Source of the DNA: Rhizoctonia solani
Taxonomy: Eukaryota; Basidiomycota; Agaricomycetes; Cantharellales; Ceratobasidiaceae
DNA length: 64,000 nucleotides
Direction: 5' to 3'
Assembly (NCBI RefSeq): GCF_016906535.1
Contig: NC_057379.1
Coordinates: 1,922,001-1,986,000, forward strand
The translations under genes and the position numbers were made by a program. The notes beneath the pieces are model-generated. The model was not told where the DNA came from. It did not search any database and worked only from the letters and a program-made list of their open reading frames with translations. Positions 11,303 to 23,282 of this stretch are shown one piece after another; the first letter of the stretch is position 1; each line of letters begins with the position of its first letter.

Positions 11303-13267
11303 ATGAGTATGGTTCAAGCGTTCATGTCAGCCCACCGACTCAAGGAGCAGCTTCCAAGCACCACTCAGCGATACGACGACCAGGAACCGTGAGTTTACCA
11401 GCGCCTGAGCGAGCGCAAGCGATACTCATACGGGCCATTTCAGAGGCTCCTCGTCGCCCATGGTTATTCGCAGTACATTTCTGAATGAGCAAAGGTGCGC
11501 AACTAACCGCTTTCACCACCACGAGTTCTTATTGATACTCTTGTTTGATTATCTCAGCACGGTGGAAGTAGAGTTACCTGACGGTTGGCAACGTTTTTGC
11601 AATCCAGCTGAAGGGTAAATCTACTCGTTGTTTCCTCATGTGTTTCAGTTAGATTTAAACTCGAACTCAATTCTAGACGCCCCTATTACCGGAATCCCCT
11701 TCTCAGAATACTTACCGAATCGAACATAACAGAAGGGCACGTTCTCAACCGAGTCATGCAATGGAATCAAATAATCGCGCCTTTAGCGAGTCGGTTCACC
11801 AAGAGGGACTACGATGTTGTTTTAAATGTTTCCGGGGACGAAGGAATGGGGTCTTGCAACTATTACTTGGTTGATTATGCTGCAAAAGAGATTTCTTGGC
11901 TCAGGGACCTCCCAACTACAACCCTAGGGATGCCCGACATTCGAAGTTCCAATCATCTTAGTAAGTTAAGCAGCCTTCACAGCGACTACCCCCTTAACCA
12001 ATATAATCCAGAACTTCTCTTGTCGGAGCAGTTCTGGGTTCATTGCGAATATATGCCCCCTCCCCACAAAGACTTTCGTCAGAATGCAGAAAATCTACTT
12101 GCTACTCTCGGGGTTCTCTCAATAGGTGAGCCCTCAAACCCCCTTTTTTTGTGTTTGGGGATAACCGGGCAAGGCAGATACACTATCGTCCACTGGTTCT
12201 GTTTCGCCTTTCCAGCAAGAGGAGTGCGAATTGTACTCAAGGGCGCTGCTCCAGGCGCTCAATAATGGTGGCCATATCGAAATTAACTGGTGTCTTGGTT
12301 AGTGACGTATTCAAAAGGTTAGCTTCCCAACTAAAAGGCTTTTTTTCAGGTCGGCTTCACAGTTTAATCAGTAAGTATGCCAGTTTGACAGAACTCAACA
12401 TTTCTAATGATGCACTAAAGCCCAAAGCCGTATCATAAATCTGTTTGGGGAACCCAATGCACGAACTGACAGGAATGTAGTGGTTAATGGACAGAAATCT
12501 CCTCCAGAAACCATGGTCTTCATGCTTTGGTCTATTCTAATGTTCAACATCCCAAGTATATACCTGGCACGGTGGAATGCTATATGGGTAGATAGGGTAA
12601 CATACACACGTGAATGGAGAAAATTGACGAAAGACGTGATGGAAGAATTGTTATACGGCTTGATCGCTGTAAGTAATGTTGTACACTTGCTTTTCTATTG
12701 ATAGTAACGGGTTGTCTCCTGCTCTAGTCGGGTGTAATGATCCTGTAAGTACCCAACCTCCGCTCTTGTGACACGAGCTCATGAAATATCCAGTGCCAGT
12801 GTTACACTCCAAGGATTGACTTCTTCAACTGCTATTCGTGTATTGGCTACAGTTGCGATGATCTTCGCGATAACTAGCGGGTTCTACGCAGCTTCATTAT
12901 TCTCAAAGCTTCGCACACTCGGAGGGTGTGCGGCCGATGCTGTAAGTGGAGCAGTATAATCCCTCCGCATATATTCACCCAAGTATCTCTTTAGGCTAAC
13001 TACATTCAAATAAATGAACACATTAACACGGGGCTTCAGACCATGGCGCTAGAGCACAGCATACCATGGGCGCTGATCGTATGGTCCGGAGCATTCCTGT
13101 TTGTCTCGGGGCTGTGGGAGATTATGAAGAATATCATTGTAATTCTTTACCCCGCTTTTCAAGTAAGCGGGAAGGATATGATAGTTCCTATTCTGGTAAT
13201 TATGACTTATTTATATGGACGAGGGTATATCTCGGTCGCTAGGCTATATGCTCTATGTAGAACTTGA
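11303..13267 (+). CDS. WW-like polytopic membrane protein, copy 1
   Basis: Eleven exons: 11303-11388, 11444-11494, 11558-11614, 11677-11960, 12012-12125, 12178-12297, 12350-12370, 12421-12668, 12728-12744, 12794-12941, 12995-13267, encoding 472 residues. Every splice phase matches the tandem copy at 15776-17774, including 21-nt and 17-nt micro-exons, which validates the model. The N-terminal third holds a degenerate WW-like module (LPDGWQRFCNPAEGRPYYR), then a conserved region with CNYYLVDYAAKEISWL. The C-terminal half has hydrophobic segments in exons 8, 10 and 11 (starting MVFMLWSILMFNIPS, TAIRVLATVAMIFAI, PWALIVWSGAFLFVSG and MIVPILVIMTYLYG), suggesting about four membrane passes. I associate this architecture with expanded families in Agaricomycetes. 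Its function is unknown. Confidence 0.8.
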
Positions 13268-15775
13268 CCGTACAGAGGCGTGGTATATTTTGAGCCTCGC
13301 ATTGAACTTCCTTATATGTAACTGTGATAGAGTTGTATTTCTTGTTAGATTAGTATTTAGGTTTGCAGATTCACCAACGTGCACGGATTGAGTATGCTAT
13401 TCAGAAAGCTAAGAAGTAAGAAACATAACAGACTTTGAGCATAACTGTTGCGGCTCGTGCTACGAGTTAAGACTTGCGGGCAAGATGCTGAAATTCAATG
13501 CGACGCCTAAAAAATCATCGCTTTCAGTACTATTAGAACTGTCATTTAGTCTTACTAAGCAAAAAACCGAAGAACGCTACCTTATAGACTAGATTTGACT
13601 AACAAAAAGGTGCACGACCCTCGAGCACCCTGTCCCCGAACCTCCACAGAGTTCGGATTCATGGACTCAGACTGGGCATGTATATTAGATCCAGGCCCAA
13701 GGATGTCCACTGAATACTAATATGCCCCGCAGTTGACAAAGCCCAAGATGCTATTTACTGCATAATCTAACTAATTTTCTGCTAATATTGCGTGGCTTTG
13801 GGGGCCTTTTTCACGTACACACGCAGGGGAACACAGGCGAAATAATTTGAGCTACATATTTCGGAGATTTTAGTGAGTTACAGATACAGATAGCCCTATG
13901 CTCTACTTTCCGATTCCATAGCACGCTGATTGTATCAGATTTACTTATGCAGTCCCTTAGACAACTCTGTGGGATGACAGGATGCTGACAGGCTGTGCGC
14001 CTTTTGCTGGAATTTAGTTTACAAGATAGTACTTCCCGATACGGTTTCCCAGTACCCATATTATATAGTACCTATGCATCAGCTAGATGACAGTTCAAAT
14101 AGAGTTTATCATGCGACTTTTGTAATTTTTATCAAATTGCGAGCGTGTGCTGGGGTTCGTTGGTACGTTATTCCCATCATATATGCGTCACCCGTCGCAT
14201 GTCATATGCCTCTTCTCCATACGCATCAACGCTTTCCTCATAAGTTCACCTTTGATTATCCATTACATGCGCCCATTGAGATTAATATATGTGTAACATA
14301 ATGGTAAAGTAAAAAGGATCCAGGCATTTTTCTGATTACTTTTGCCGTTCATCTTAAACCATAACCGAGTGTGTTGGGGTTCCTTATTTGTCCCCTGCTT
14401 CGTTGTGATAAAGGCCTACAGGCATTCTTTGAGTGAGCGCTTGTGGTTAAGCTTAAGCTACAATAATCTGTAGTATTCCTTTAAAAATGATATTACTGAT
14501 GCGGACTCATCCACTCGTGAAGGGTTCAAGAGTGTTGGACAGAGTTGGCGGTTTTTTACGGAAGGGGGGTGCCACTTTTTCTAATGAGCCACTCAACGAG
14601 GAAACATGAGAATATTTGAGTATGCTAGCGCCTGCTTCTAACAACAGGTTCGAGCAGCACCACATTTACGCAAGAAGCGATAATTATCAAGAGAAGCACC
14701 ACACCCTTTTAGCGTTATGCAAACAACTTGAACATCGCCGTTGATATGCCTCATGTATAAATAAGGGTTTACCCCTCCCTTCTCGCCCAATAGTCTCCCA
14801 TGGATCAGGGATATATTCCAATCGAGCTGTGCACTACACAATAGACGGCAGTACCTCGAACTGACGTGAAAATATAGCCACGGAGAGCAATACCAACCGC
14901 GGAGAAATAGTCTTAGCCACTAAAAGAGCATGCGTGAAATGCCCAGCCTCAGTTGATGATCTAGTCTTAGTACATGTCATGCGCATGCGTCCTTGGTACA
15001 TGATTACACAAGGTATGATCAACATCATTCCAATACTGAGCAAACTCTCATAGCTATAGTTCATGCTTATGATCCCAATGGCTCCTTTGTGTTAGGTAAC
15101 GGCTACCCGGCGCCTAGAGCTGCCACCACCACCGAACGAATGAACGGACATTGAGAGGGGACTGGGTAGACTCACAGAGTGTATATACATGCTTGTACCC
15201 CGCGCCTTATAAGGCGGGGCTGATTGTATATAGATTCGCCCCAATTTGAGTGACGATTGAACTCGCCAGCGTCTTCAGCTTAAGGTCCGACGACCCTGCC
15301 ACTCATCAGGCTAAGACTTTGATTGAATGAACTTTCCATAGGCAGTTAACTCACCAGGTGAAGTAGGAAGCTACTATGGTAATGGGTGGCGTTGGCCACG
15401 CTATTTGTTTCTAGTTCAGTACAGCTATTAAGCAACTATTTTGTAGATGTCCGGTGTTCTAAATCTCAGACATGTTTCTAAGAACGCGGTTGCCACACTG
15501 CAGCTCCAGCTAGCGGACAGACTAAGCTAGTGAGAGCTAATAGAGTGTTGCCACTACGCTCATATTACGGACCACGACGCTGGTAAATTTCAGTGCCGCC
15601 AATCTGCACCAATTCAGAAACCATCACTCTGATGGGCTTTAGGGAGCCTTCTCATCTCGCGCACATAGCCTTGAGCTGCAACGCCAATCAAGCACTACAT
15701 ATACTGAGCAGAAGTCAAACGTGAGATTCTTAACTACCTCGACGCAAAAACATACACCCGCCGACGTTCGCAACA
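13268..15775. other. Long spacer between the tandem WW-like genes
   Basis: About 2.5 kb with only short, unsupported ORFs on both strands. Apart from the palindrome at 15198-15220, I see nothing that reads as a gene, RNA or mobile element. The proximal promoter of copy 2 should lie near 15600-15770. Confidence 0.45.
15198..15220. repeat. GC-rich imperfect palindrome
   Basis: A perfect 12-bp palindrome (GCCTTATAAGGC, 15204-15215) is flanked by CCCCGC and GGGGC, extending the symmetry. It could be a binding site for a dimeric regulator or simply chance. It lies 556 bp upstream of the copy-2 ATG. Confidence 0.35.
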
Positions 15776-17774
15776 ATGGTTCAAGAGATCACTTCCCCCA
15801 TCGAACTGGTCGAACGACTGCCGAGTGACTCCCAAAGATATGAAGATATAGAGCCGTAAGCACGACCCTATCTTGAAAGCTCGTATGAAAATGATGCAAG
15901 CATGCTGCGAAATTTCCAGAGCAGCTTCGTTTGTTTCCATCGTTCCCAATAGTTTAATGGACCAACAGAGGTAAGCTTCCACTCCAGAAATCCGGTGGGT
16001 ACTACTCAACTTTTTCTCATAGTTGCCAAGCACAGATGGGGCAAAGTACGCACCCTGAGTGGAAGCGCTACTGTAGTCCTACCGAAGGGTCAGTATTGGC
16101 TGGGATTCCTGGAGTTTCAGAGCCATATGTTAATCGTTTCCTTCAGGCGACCTTACTATTGGATCCCCGACTTGAACGTTTTCACTGAGTCCGACATTAC
16201 CAAGGAACATGTCCTCAGGAGGATTGGCCAATGTGCTCAAGAGATCCTATCCGCTTTACAAGGATCCAACAAGAGTGACTACGACATTGTTCTAAAGGTC
16301 CCTGAAACTAGGGAAGGGGGTGGCACTTGCAACTATTATCTCGTCGATCATAGTTCTGAAACTGTTTTCTGGCTTCGTGAGGTCTCGACCACCACATTGG
16401 GGTTGCCGAAAGCACGCAGCTCAAACCACTTACGTGAGTATATGACAGCAACAGTACTAGCCGAATTACTCGAGGCTAACAAGACACAGAACTTCTTCTG
16501 TCTGAGCAATTTTGGGTACATTACGAGTACATGCCACCTCCTCATAGGGACTTGAGACGTAATGCGAAGAAACTGCTTGCAACTCTGGGAACCTTTTCAA
16601 TAGGTCAGTTCTTCCAATCTCATTTTAAGTGTAGCTGTAACAGATTGTTACAGATGCATCATCTTCGAGCGGCTCCGTTTCACCCTTTGATCAAGGCGAA
16701 TGTGAAATGTATTCAAGGGCGTTAGCTCAAGTGCTCAGTAATGGCGATCTGATTGACATTAATTGGTGTCTGGGTCAGTACAACTCTCACGAACGTTGAT
16801 TGTTAGCTCACGTTTGGAATTTGTGGACAGCCCGTCTGCAGAGCTTAATCAGTAAGCAAATTTATCTGTGTAATCCGGAAGCTTGAAAGATACTAACGAC
16901 AGGTTAAAGCTCAGAGTCGTGCTATAAATTTGTTTGGAGACCACAACTCAAGAACTGATCGAAACGTAGTCGTAAACGGACAGAAGGCTCCCCCAAAGAC
17001 TTTTTATTTCATCATTTGGTCACTTCTCATGTTTGGCATCCCAAACTTATATCTATCCCGGTGGAATGCAATTTGGGTGGATCGGGTCACTTACACGCGA
17101 GAATGGAGGAAATTAAGCAAGGAAATGGTGGAAGAGTTACTGTATGGAATGATCGCGGTAAGCCTCATTTGGCAATACCCGGAAAGATTGGCACTCAAGT
17201 CCTCCCCTGTTTCCACCATCAGTCAGGTATAATGATTATGTGAGCATTAACTACGTACATCGTGATAGTATTACTAAAAGTGTGTATAGTGCTAGCATTA
17301 CACTTTTAGGATCCACTTCGTTATTGGAGATTCGTTTATCAGCCGCTGTAGCCCTGCTGCTAGCCATTAGCGGTGGATGTTACGCAACCTCGATATTTGG
17401 AAGGTTCCGCAGCCTCGGTGGATGTGCAATAGATGCTGTAGGTGGTGTCGGTGACCTTCCGGAAACGTGCTCACTTCGCTTTTACATTTCTATAGGCAAA
17501 TTATATTCAGCTAAATGAACACGCCATCACCGGGCTCCAGGGGATGGCGCTCAAACATGGCGCTCCTTGGGCATTGATAGGATGGTCGATTTTACTTCTT
17601 TTCCTCTCGGGATTTTGGGGGATTTCAAAGGATATCGCTCAAGTCTTATTCCCCGTGCTAAACATCGGCTGGAAGGATATGCTGGTTCCAGCATTGGTAG
17701 CCATGACCTACCTTTATGGCAGAGGGTACTTTTCAGTCAGTAGGTATTACGAGATGCTTAGGCGTGGAATATAG
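15776..17774 (+). CDS. WW-like polytopic membrane protein, copy 2
   Basis: Eleven exons: 15776-15855, 15920-15970, 16023-16088, 16147-16433, 16490-16603, 16654-16773, 16831-16851, 16910-17157, 17223-17239, 17290-17437, 17496-17774, encoding 476 residues. It is a tandem paralogue of 11303-13267, with the same exon count, the same phases and six exons of identical length (exons 2, 5, 6, 7, 9 and 10; exons 8 are also 248 nt each). The WW-like module is weaker here (HPEWKRYCSPTEGRPYYW). The conserved CNYYLVDHSSETVFWLRE block, exon-8 segment FIIWSLLMFGIPNLYLS and the later hydrophobic helices are kept. No stop or frameshift is seen, so both copies look functional. Divergence is moderate at protein level, so the duplication is not recent. 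Confidence 0.8.
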
Positions 17775-19918
17775 CTCGAGGCGTACGAGCATGTTGGAGG
17801 AATACATGCGTATATGCTACCCTGACCATGGCGTATCATATGGCTTTCGCACATCATATAGACTAATATATAATGGCTTTAATTTCACGCATTATGTTTC
17901 AGTTAGTATTACTATGAACGCATTCGGTTGGATTAGTCGCGACCCACCGTGAGGCTAATCGCGTGAAAGTCAAAGACGCCCTGCCAAAATACTGCATTTA
18001 AATGAATTACTTCACTGGCTCCGCTAACCTTATACGAAACAGACTTGATCTAATGGTAAACGTCAAGCCGAATCTCTAAACACACCCAGTACCAATATCT
18101 GGATGCCGGGAGCGATTTCGACCCCAAGTATCGATGTTTCCCAAAGACGACATATGCAGCAAATCCAGAACCTGAGACATCTAAGCGCTGACCCAGCCCC
18201 TATCATTTGTAATCTCAGTGAGGCATTTTGTTTGCATATACGTAATCCCAATGTCTTCAGATGAGCTAGAAGGATCAACGATATTGAGTTGGAAGATGGG
18301 AGAGTGTTTTAAGTCTAAGCATCCAATAGGTAAAAGGTTGGAGTCCTTTTCTTGAAAGAAACGTTTCTCGGACTCGGAGATCCCATCCAATGCCCCAATC
18401 ATTAGAGTAATGAGTCAAAAGGAATTTCAGAGAGAGGTGAGGCGATCACAAGTAATTTGTGGGGTCGTGCAAAACGCTCAACTGGAGATCGAATTCATTT
18501 CGCACGACACATGAAGTGAGATGACGTCAGAGTTTATGTTTAAAGATATCGTTTGACCAAATAAGGAGGATGAAACTCTTCACTCAGCCTAGTTCAACTA
18601 TGAGGCGCCAGTACACTGGCAGAGAGCGCAGAGAAAGTCCAGGCCGTTCTAGGTATGGATGCTCAAGGTAAAATGGGAAGAACATCGGAAAACTGGGACA
18701 GCCCAGAACGAAGGGTTTCAAAAAACGAGGGACGAGTGCGAGGTATGGGTCCAGCCAGCTAGTACCGGATTGAATTGAAGTAGGACTTTTTGAGAGTGTC
18801 CGGCGTAGGCTAAAAGGCTAAGGTATCATAGCGATAGATAGCTAGAGGTCTGAGATGAACCAGTTCAGATCAATCTCCAACGACCTCGCGTGACCCCTAA
18901 ATTTACCAGTTTGCTATCCATTACATAAACGAGCACAAGCGCCATAAGGAGGAATGTTTAGTGAGTATTGATCGGTGCGTTTCAGGTTCAGATCGCGTGG
19001 GGGTTCGTGGGAACGAGGTGGGAACCTCTAAAATCTTTCCTCGTGTTGATGTATTTTCGAATTATGTGTATTCTGCTTGAGTTGGTATGGCTCTATATAT
19101 GTACTGGTACACACTATAGCGCAAACTACCAGAAGTGAGAGAAGGTAGTTGGGGCTTTGGAGGCTTTGCGATTGATAAACCAAGATGCTTGGACCTTTTA
19201 AAGAGCTTAAGCCAAGCGACTCCGATCGGCTTTGCTGTCCTCGGAATCGTAGCTTTGCAACCACGACCACGCCCACGTCCACGTCCATTGGTCGAACCTC
19301 AGTAGATGCTCACCCGTGGGCTGAACCACCCAAATCATGTCCCAGGAGGCTTTTCGGGGTATAAAAGGGATCTGTTAGGTTACTAATATAGCCTTGAGAT
19401 AGACTGGATAGCTTGGGATGGCTTAGATGGGAGTTCATGGTGCCCTTGCTTTAGTGCCATTTGGATCACCGAGGGTCGGTGCGCAGTACTAGTATGTACG
19501 CGAGTGGTGGAATAATGCATATGAATGCTGTCGATTGGAGAGGCTTAGGTACCTATTTTGGTTCTTGCCAGCTGTAATATTGAGATTGTAGCTACTTTTG
19601 TCCGATAAGCTTGAAAAAATGAGTGATAGTTGGAACGTTCGCTGATAATTACGTAGCCTTTTCATTCATCAGGTTGAGTTTTTATTGGACATAGGTCAAA
19701 CTAGCTATCAGGATTTGCTCAATCAGGGGTGTTACACGTGATTGTCAAGAATTATTAACTTATTTGAATGCAAGTTCGCATTGTTCGTTGATGTTCAGGC
19801 CGAGGTTTATTGTGTACCATAAGGTTGCGCGTGACTCAAGTCCAAGGTAGAGATTAGCACAGCCCCTGTGATTAGCGCCGGACGATCGTCACCACCAAAT
19901 CTCTGCCCACCACCTGCG
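17775..19918. other. Spacer with no recognised gene
   Basis: About 2.1 kb between the second WW-like gene and the ChAPs gene. Short minus-strand ORFs near 18063-18402 and 19028-19288 show no family resemblance or splice support. A TATA-like core at 19357-19370 is listed separately. Confidence 0.4.
19357..19370 (+). promoter_or_regulatory. TATA-box-like core
   Basis: GGGTATAAAAGGGA closely matches the element at 581-594. It is about 550 bp upstream of the ChAPs ATG, rather far for a core promoter without a long 5' untranslated region or leader intron, so its target is uncertain. Confidence 0.3.
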
Positions 19919-22735
19919 ATGGACGCGTTCAGGGACATACCTGAGTTCTTTGAGGTAAGCTTCTGTCCTTGTACTGTATTTGTACTAAATTGTATGATGA
20001 CAGGTTGAAATTGCGGAATGTGTTAGCGCACGAACAGAAACCCTAGGTACGAGAGATTCGGACGAGGAGGTCCTATATCGCTGTTGACACCAGCCTGGGC
20101 TAGCATCATTTAGAGAGTTGGGTCCACCAGACCTCTGCCATGTGGTTAAGACCACGGGACGAGCCGGTCAGAGAGATGTACGTACCATAATAGGTTCGAT
20201 TATTTATAACTAAATCTCCACGTCCACAGATAGGATCCTACCACTATGTTTCTGGGGTGGATGCCTCCTCATCAGCATCACTTGCAGCTTACTTAAACTC
20301 TCTGACATACTCTCTTGAACAAGACTCTGGCTGGTTTGCAAAGGGCACATCATGGAAGCTTCGCGTTGGGTCCTACTGGTCAGTCAATCACTTCATCAGC
20401 TCACCCCAAATTAATCTCGCGTGTTTCCAATTGTGATAGCTGCTATAACGCCTTCTCCCGACTTGATGTCCGGGTAGACGTAAAAATCCCTGGCGGTGTC
20501 CAAGCCTATTGTATTGATCTTCGTGGTGATCGACACGAAGCTACACCTGCTATCTGGCAAGAGACGTACCTCTCCGCTCTACTCCGAGCAATCCACTATG
20601 CCGACGATCCCAACTATCGACTCGCAGGATACAGAAAGCTGGATCCTATTACAACTCCAGAAGGCGAGGCCAGATTCCTGCAAACCTCCGAGGCCCTATT
20701 CCACAAAGGTTGGTGGAGACGTGTAATATCGTTGCGTAAATTGCTTAGGTTAGGGTAGGATGGCAGCTGGGGTCTGACCCGGAGATTCAGGTCGCGTCAC
20801 CCGTCTCTAACCATCTTACAAGCGGAATTTTAAAATATTTTGGGGCGGCAGGGCGATATGCTCCCGCGGTGAATTTCTTTGAGAGGATGTACGTTCGTGA
20901 ACCCGAGGTCGCAAGTTTGTTGGCGACTAGCTACATCGGGATGAGTAAGTGTTGCTAATTTGTTTCAATATTTTCACTACCTGACACTAGTACCAGATGA
21001 AGAAATCAAAGCTCTCCAGACCCTCTCGGCCGCCCTCGCATCCTCACGACCCGATCCTCGTGCTAGCATAAGCACCCCGCCCTCATATACACTCCTTCAT
21101 GTTCAATGTGATCTAGTCCGTAGCAAAGGTAAAAAAGACTGGGCAGTAGCTTTGGCCAGACAGGCGGTCAATGTGGCGCCCAGTGAGTTTCTCACTTGGG
21201 CTAAGCTTACTGAATGTTATATTGAGAACGGTAGGATGGCTCATATTTAATCATGTCTGGCTACTAATTACTCTCCAGGCCAATACGAATCTGCTCTTCT
21301 GACACTAAATTCGTGCCCGATGTTCACCTACAACGAGCGAGACCTGCACCGGATGCCAACCCCTGCGAGAACCCATCTGCCAGTTAGAGAGTTTATCAAG
21401 GATAGCGGAATCTTGGACGAGGATAGTGCGAGAGACAATGAAGTGCGCTGATTCTTCAATGGGTGTGAATTGATTTTGAAACCCCGTCCAGGCAGACATT
21501 GCCCTTTTACGTCTCCCAGCGCCGTCATTACGCGGTACATTTGCAAAGGCGTATGCCTTGCTAACTCGCCTTGCTTCTGAGGTAGGATGGGACGAACTTT
21601 TACGAAAACGAAGCGCAGTATTCGTTATGGAAGAAGAGTATCGAAGCGTCAAGATGCGTAATGCAGAGGTATGAGCTAACCAACCACCATACATTTGTTG
21701 TTACTACTGCCCACCATCTTCTAGCAAAATGGGGAACCAATCATACATGAAGATGGGACGATCACTCATGGCCGGCCCGCAGACGACAATGCTTCAACGC
21801 GAGGAATGCGCCGCTCACCCTCTCCCGGTGCGCTGAGCAACCTGAGCACGGACGAGGTTGAGTTCGCTGTTCCAACTATCAAGGTTACACATGAGGAAGA
21901 TGAAAGCCAAGCAAATGGCGTACCCACTATCAAGGTTTCGGAACATAATGATGAAGGTGCTGGGGAAGAGAAAGAAGCATCAGGATTTTCGGGTGCGGCC
22001 GAAGGGTTGGAAAAGCCCGTTTCTATCACGGTCTCGACTGAAGAAGCGGAGCACAAGGAAAACGGGGCTTTGAATGAACCGGGATCGGTACCTCCTAAGC
22101 CAGATGAGACCATGTCGTTCAGCACAAAGCGACTGTGTGAAAGATGGTTAGATAATTTATTCATGGTACTGTACGAGGTAAGTCATCCAGGCATATCATC
22201 ACCTATATCACACTGAGAATTCGCATAGGACCTTCGGATTTGGACTATCTTCCGTGCCGAAGTTGCACATTTCAAGACCCAGCGAGTCGCATATAAAAAG
22301 ACTGGTACCGAGTGGGAGATTCTAGGTGACTTGGGCGCACGACTTCATCACAAGGAGGATGCCAAGGAAGCTTATACCCGATGTCTCGAGCAAAAGTTTA
22401 GCGCCAAGGCTTGGATGCGCCTTTTAGAAATATACGCTGACGAAGGTGATTTGCAACGAGGGCTGAATGCGGCGTTCAGAATTGCATGTTATCAATGGCG
22501 GTGGTATATGGAAAGCACCGTAAGTATAGTTTACCATTACGATACCCTCTTCTGATGGCTCTTCCAGTACCCTACGGCAGTCGCACAACATTTATTCAAA
22601 CTCGGCCAGACACACGGCCATGCAAAAGTCTCATACACGCTCATGAGTATGGGCCTCCCCGAAGGTGTCTTATCAATTATGCAGGGATACCTCAACTATG
22701 GGCGTACATTCAAACCCGAGGGTTGGGATTTTTGA
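19919..22735 (+). CDS. ChAPs family protein (exomer subunit, Bud7/Chs6-like)
   Basis: Exons: 19919-19954, 20004-20069, 20118-20177, 20230-20378, 20440-20708, 20759-20944, 20991-21230, 21279-21442, 21492-21668, 21725-22177, 22229-22519, 22568-22735, about 752 residues. ChAPs proteins form the exomer coat with Chs5 and Arf1, which exports selected cargo such as chitin synthase from the trans-Golgi. Recognisable family blocks are PPDLCHVVKTTG, GSYHYVSGVDASSSASLAAY, NAFSRLDVRVDVKIPGG, EALFHKGWQLGSDPEIQVA, SYTLLHVQCDLVRSKGKKDW, CPMFTYNERDLHRMPTPART and the C-terminal FKPEGWDF. Residues around 500-600 are an acidic linker. The exon 2/3 boundary is uncertain: the frame is open apart from TGA at 20083-20085, and either intron 20070-20117 or 20047-20115 removes it. 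The remaining junctions keep phase. Confidence 0.88.
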
Positions 22736-23282
22736 TGTATTTAAACCTTTTTGGGAATCGGTGTATCGTCTGCGCTTGTCCTACGCGAGCGAACTTAAGC
22801 TAGCTGGGAAACGTTACCGAATGTGAATATGAGGTAGCAAAGCATTCGTCTATATCGTTCGTGCTTTAATTAATTATTAACCATACAAAATACTGGGTCT
22901 CAGTAAACAATTCAGAAACTTTGCTGCTTACACCGCACAAGGTTAAAATACTGAAAATAAGAATGTATACTTAAGTAGGAATTGAACTGAAATCAAGACC
23001 AATATATACTAACTTTAAATATCAATCCTCTCTTGGTCTGTTTCGTACTGAGGAAAGCATACTGACGTTGTAGTTTTCAGACCAAATTATACTGAAAAAA
23101 GATGTCATTTACTGATATACTGATTTTCAGGATCTTATCACACCATAGTGTTACTCATGAGCAATTTCTTGAATAACGCCATATATGCATATGGCAACTT
23201 TTACCACCAGATTTTTTTTCACATTCATAAGATTTTGCACTATTTTTATACATGGGAAAGCAAGCTGGCACTGAAATTACAA
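22736..23282. other. Convergent 3' spacer
   Basis: This AT-rich interval separates the ends of the ChAPs and P450 genes, which are transcribed toward each other. It should hold both polyadenylation regions. No gene is seen. Confidence 0.5.
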
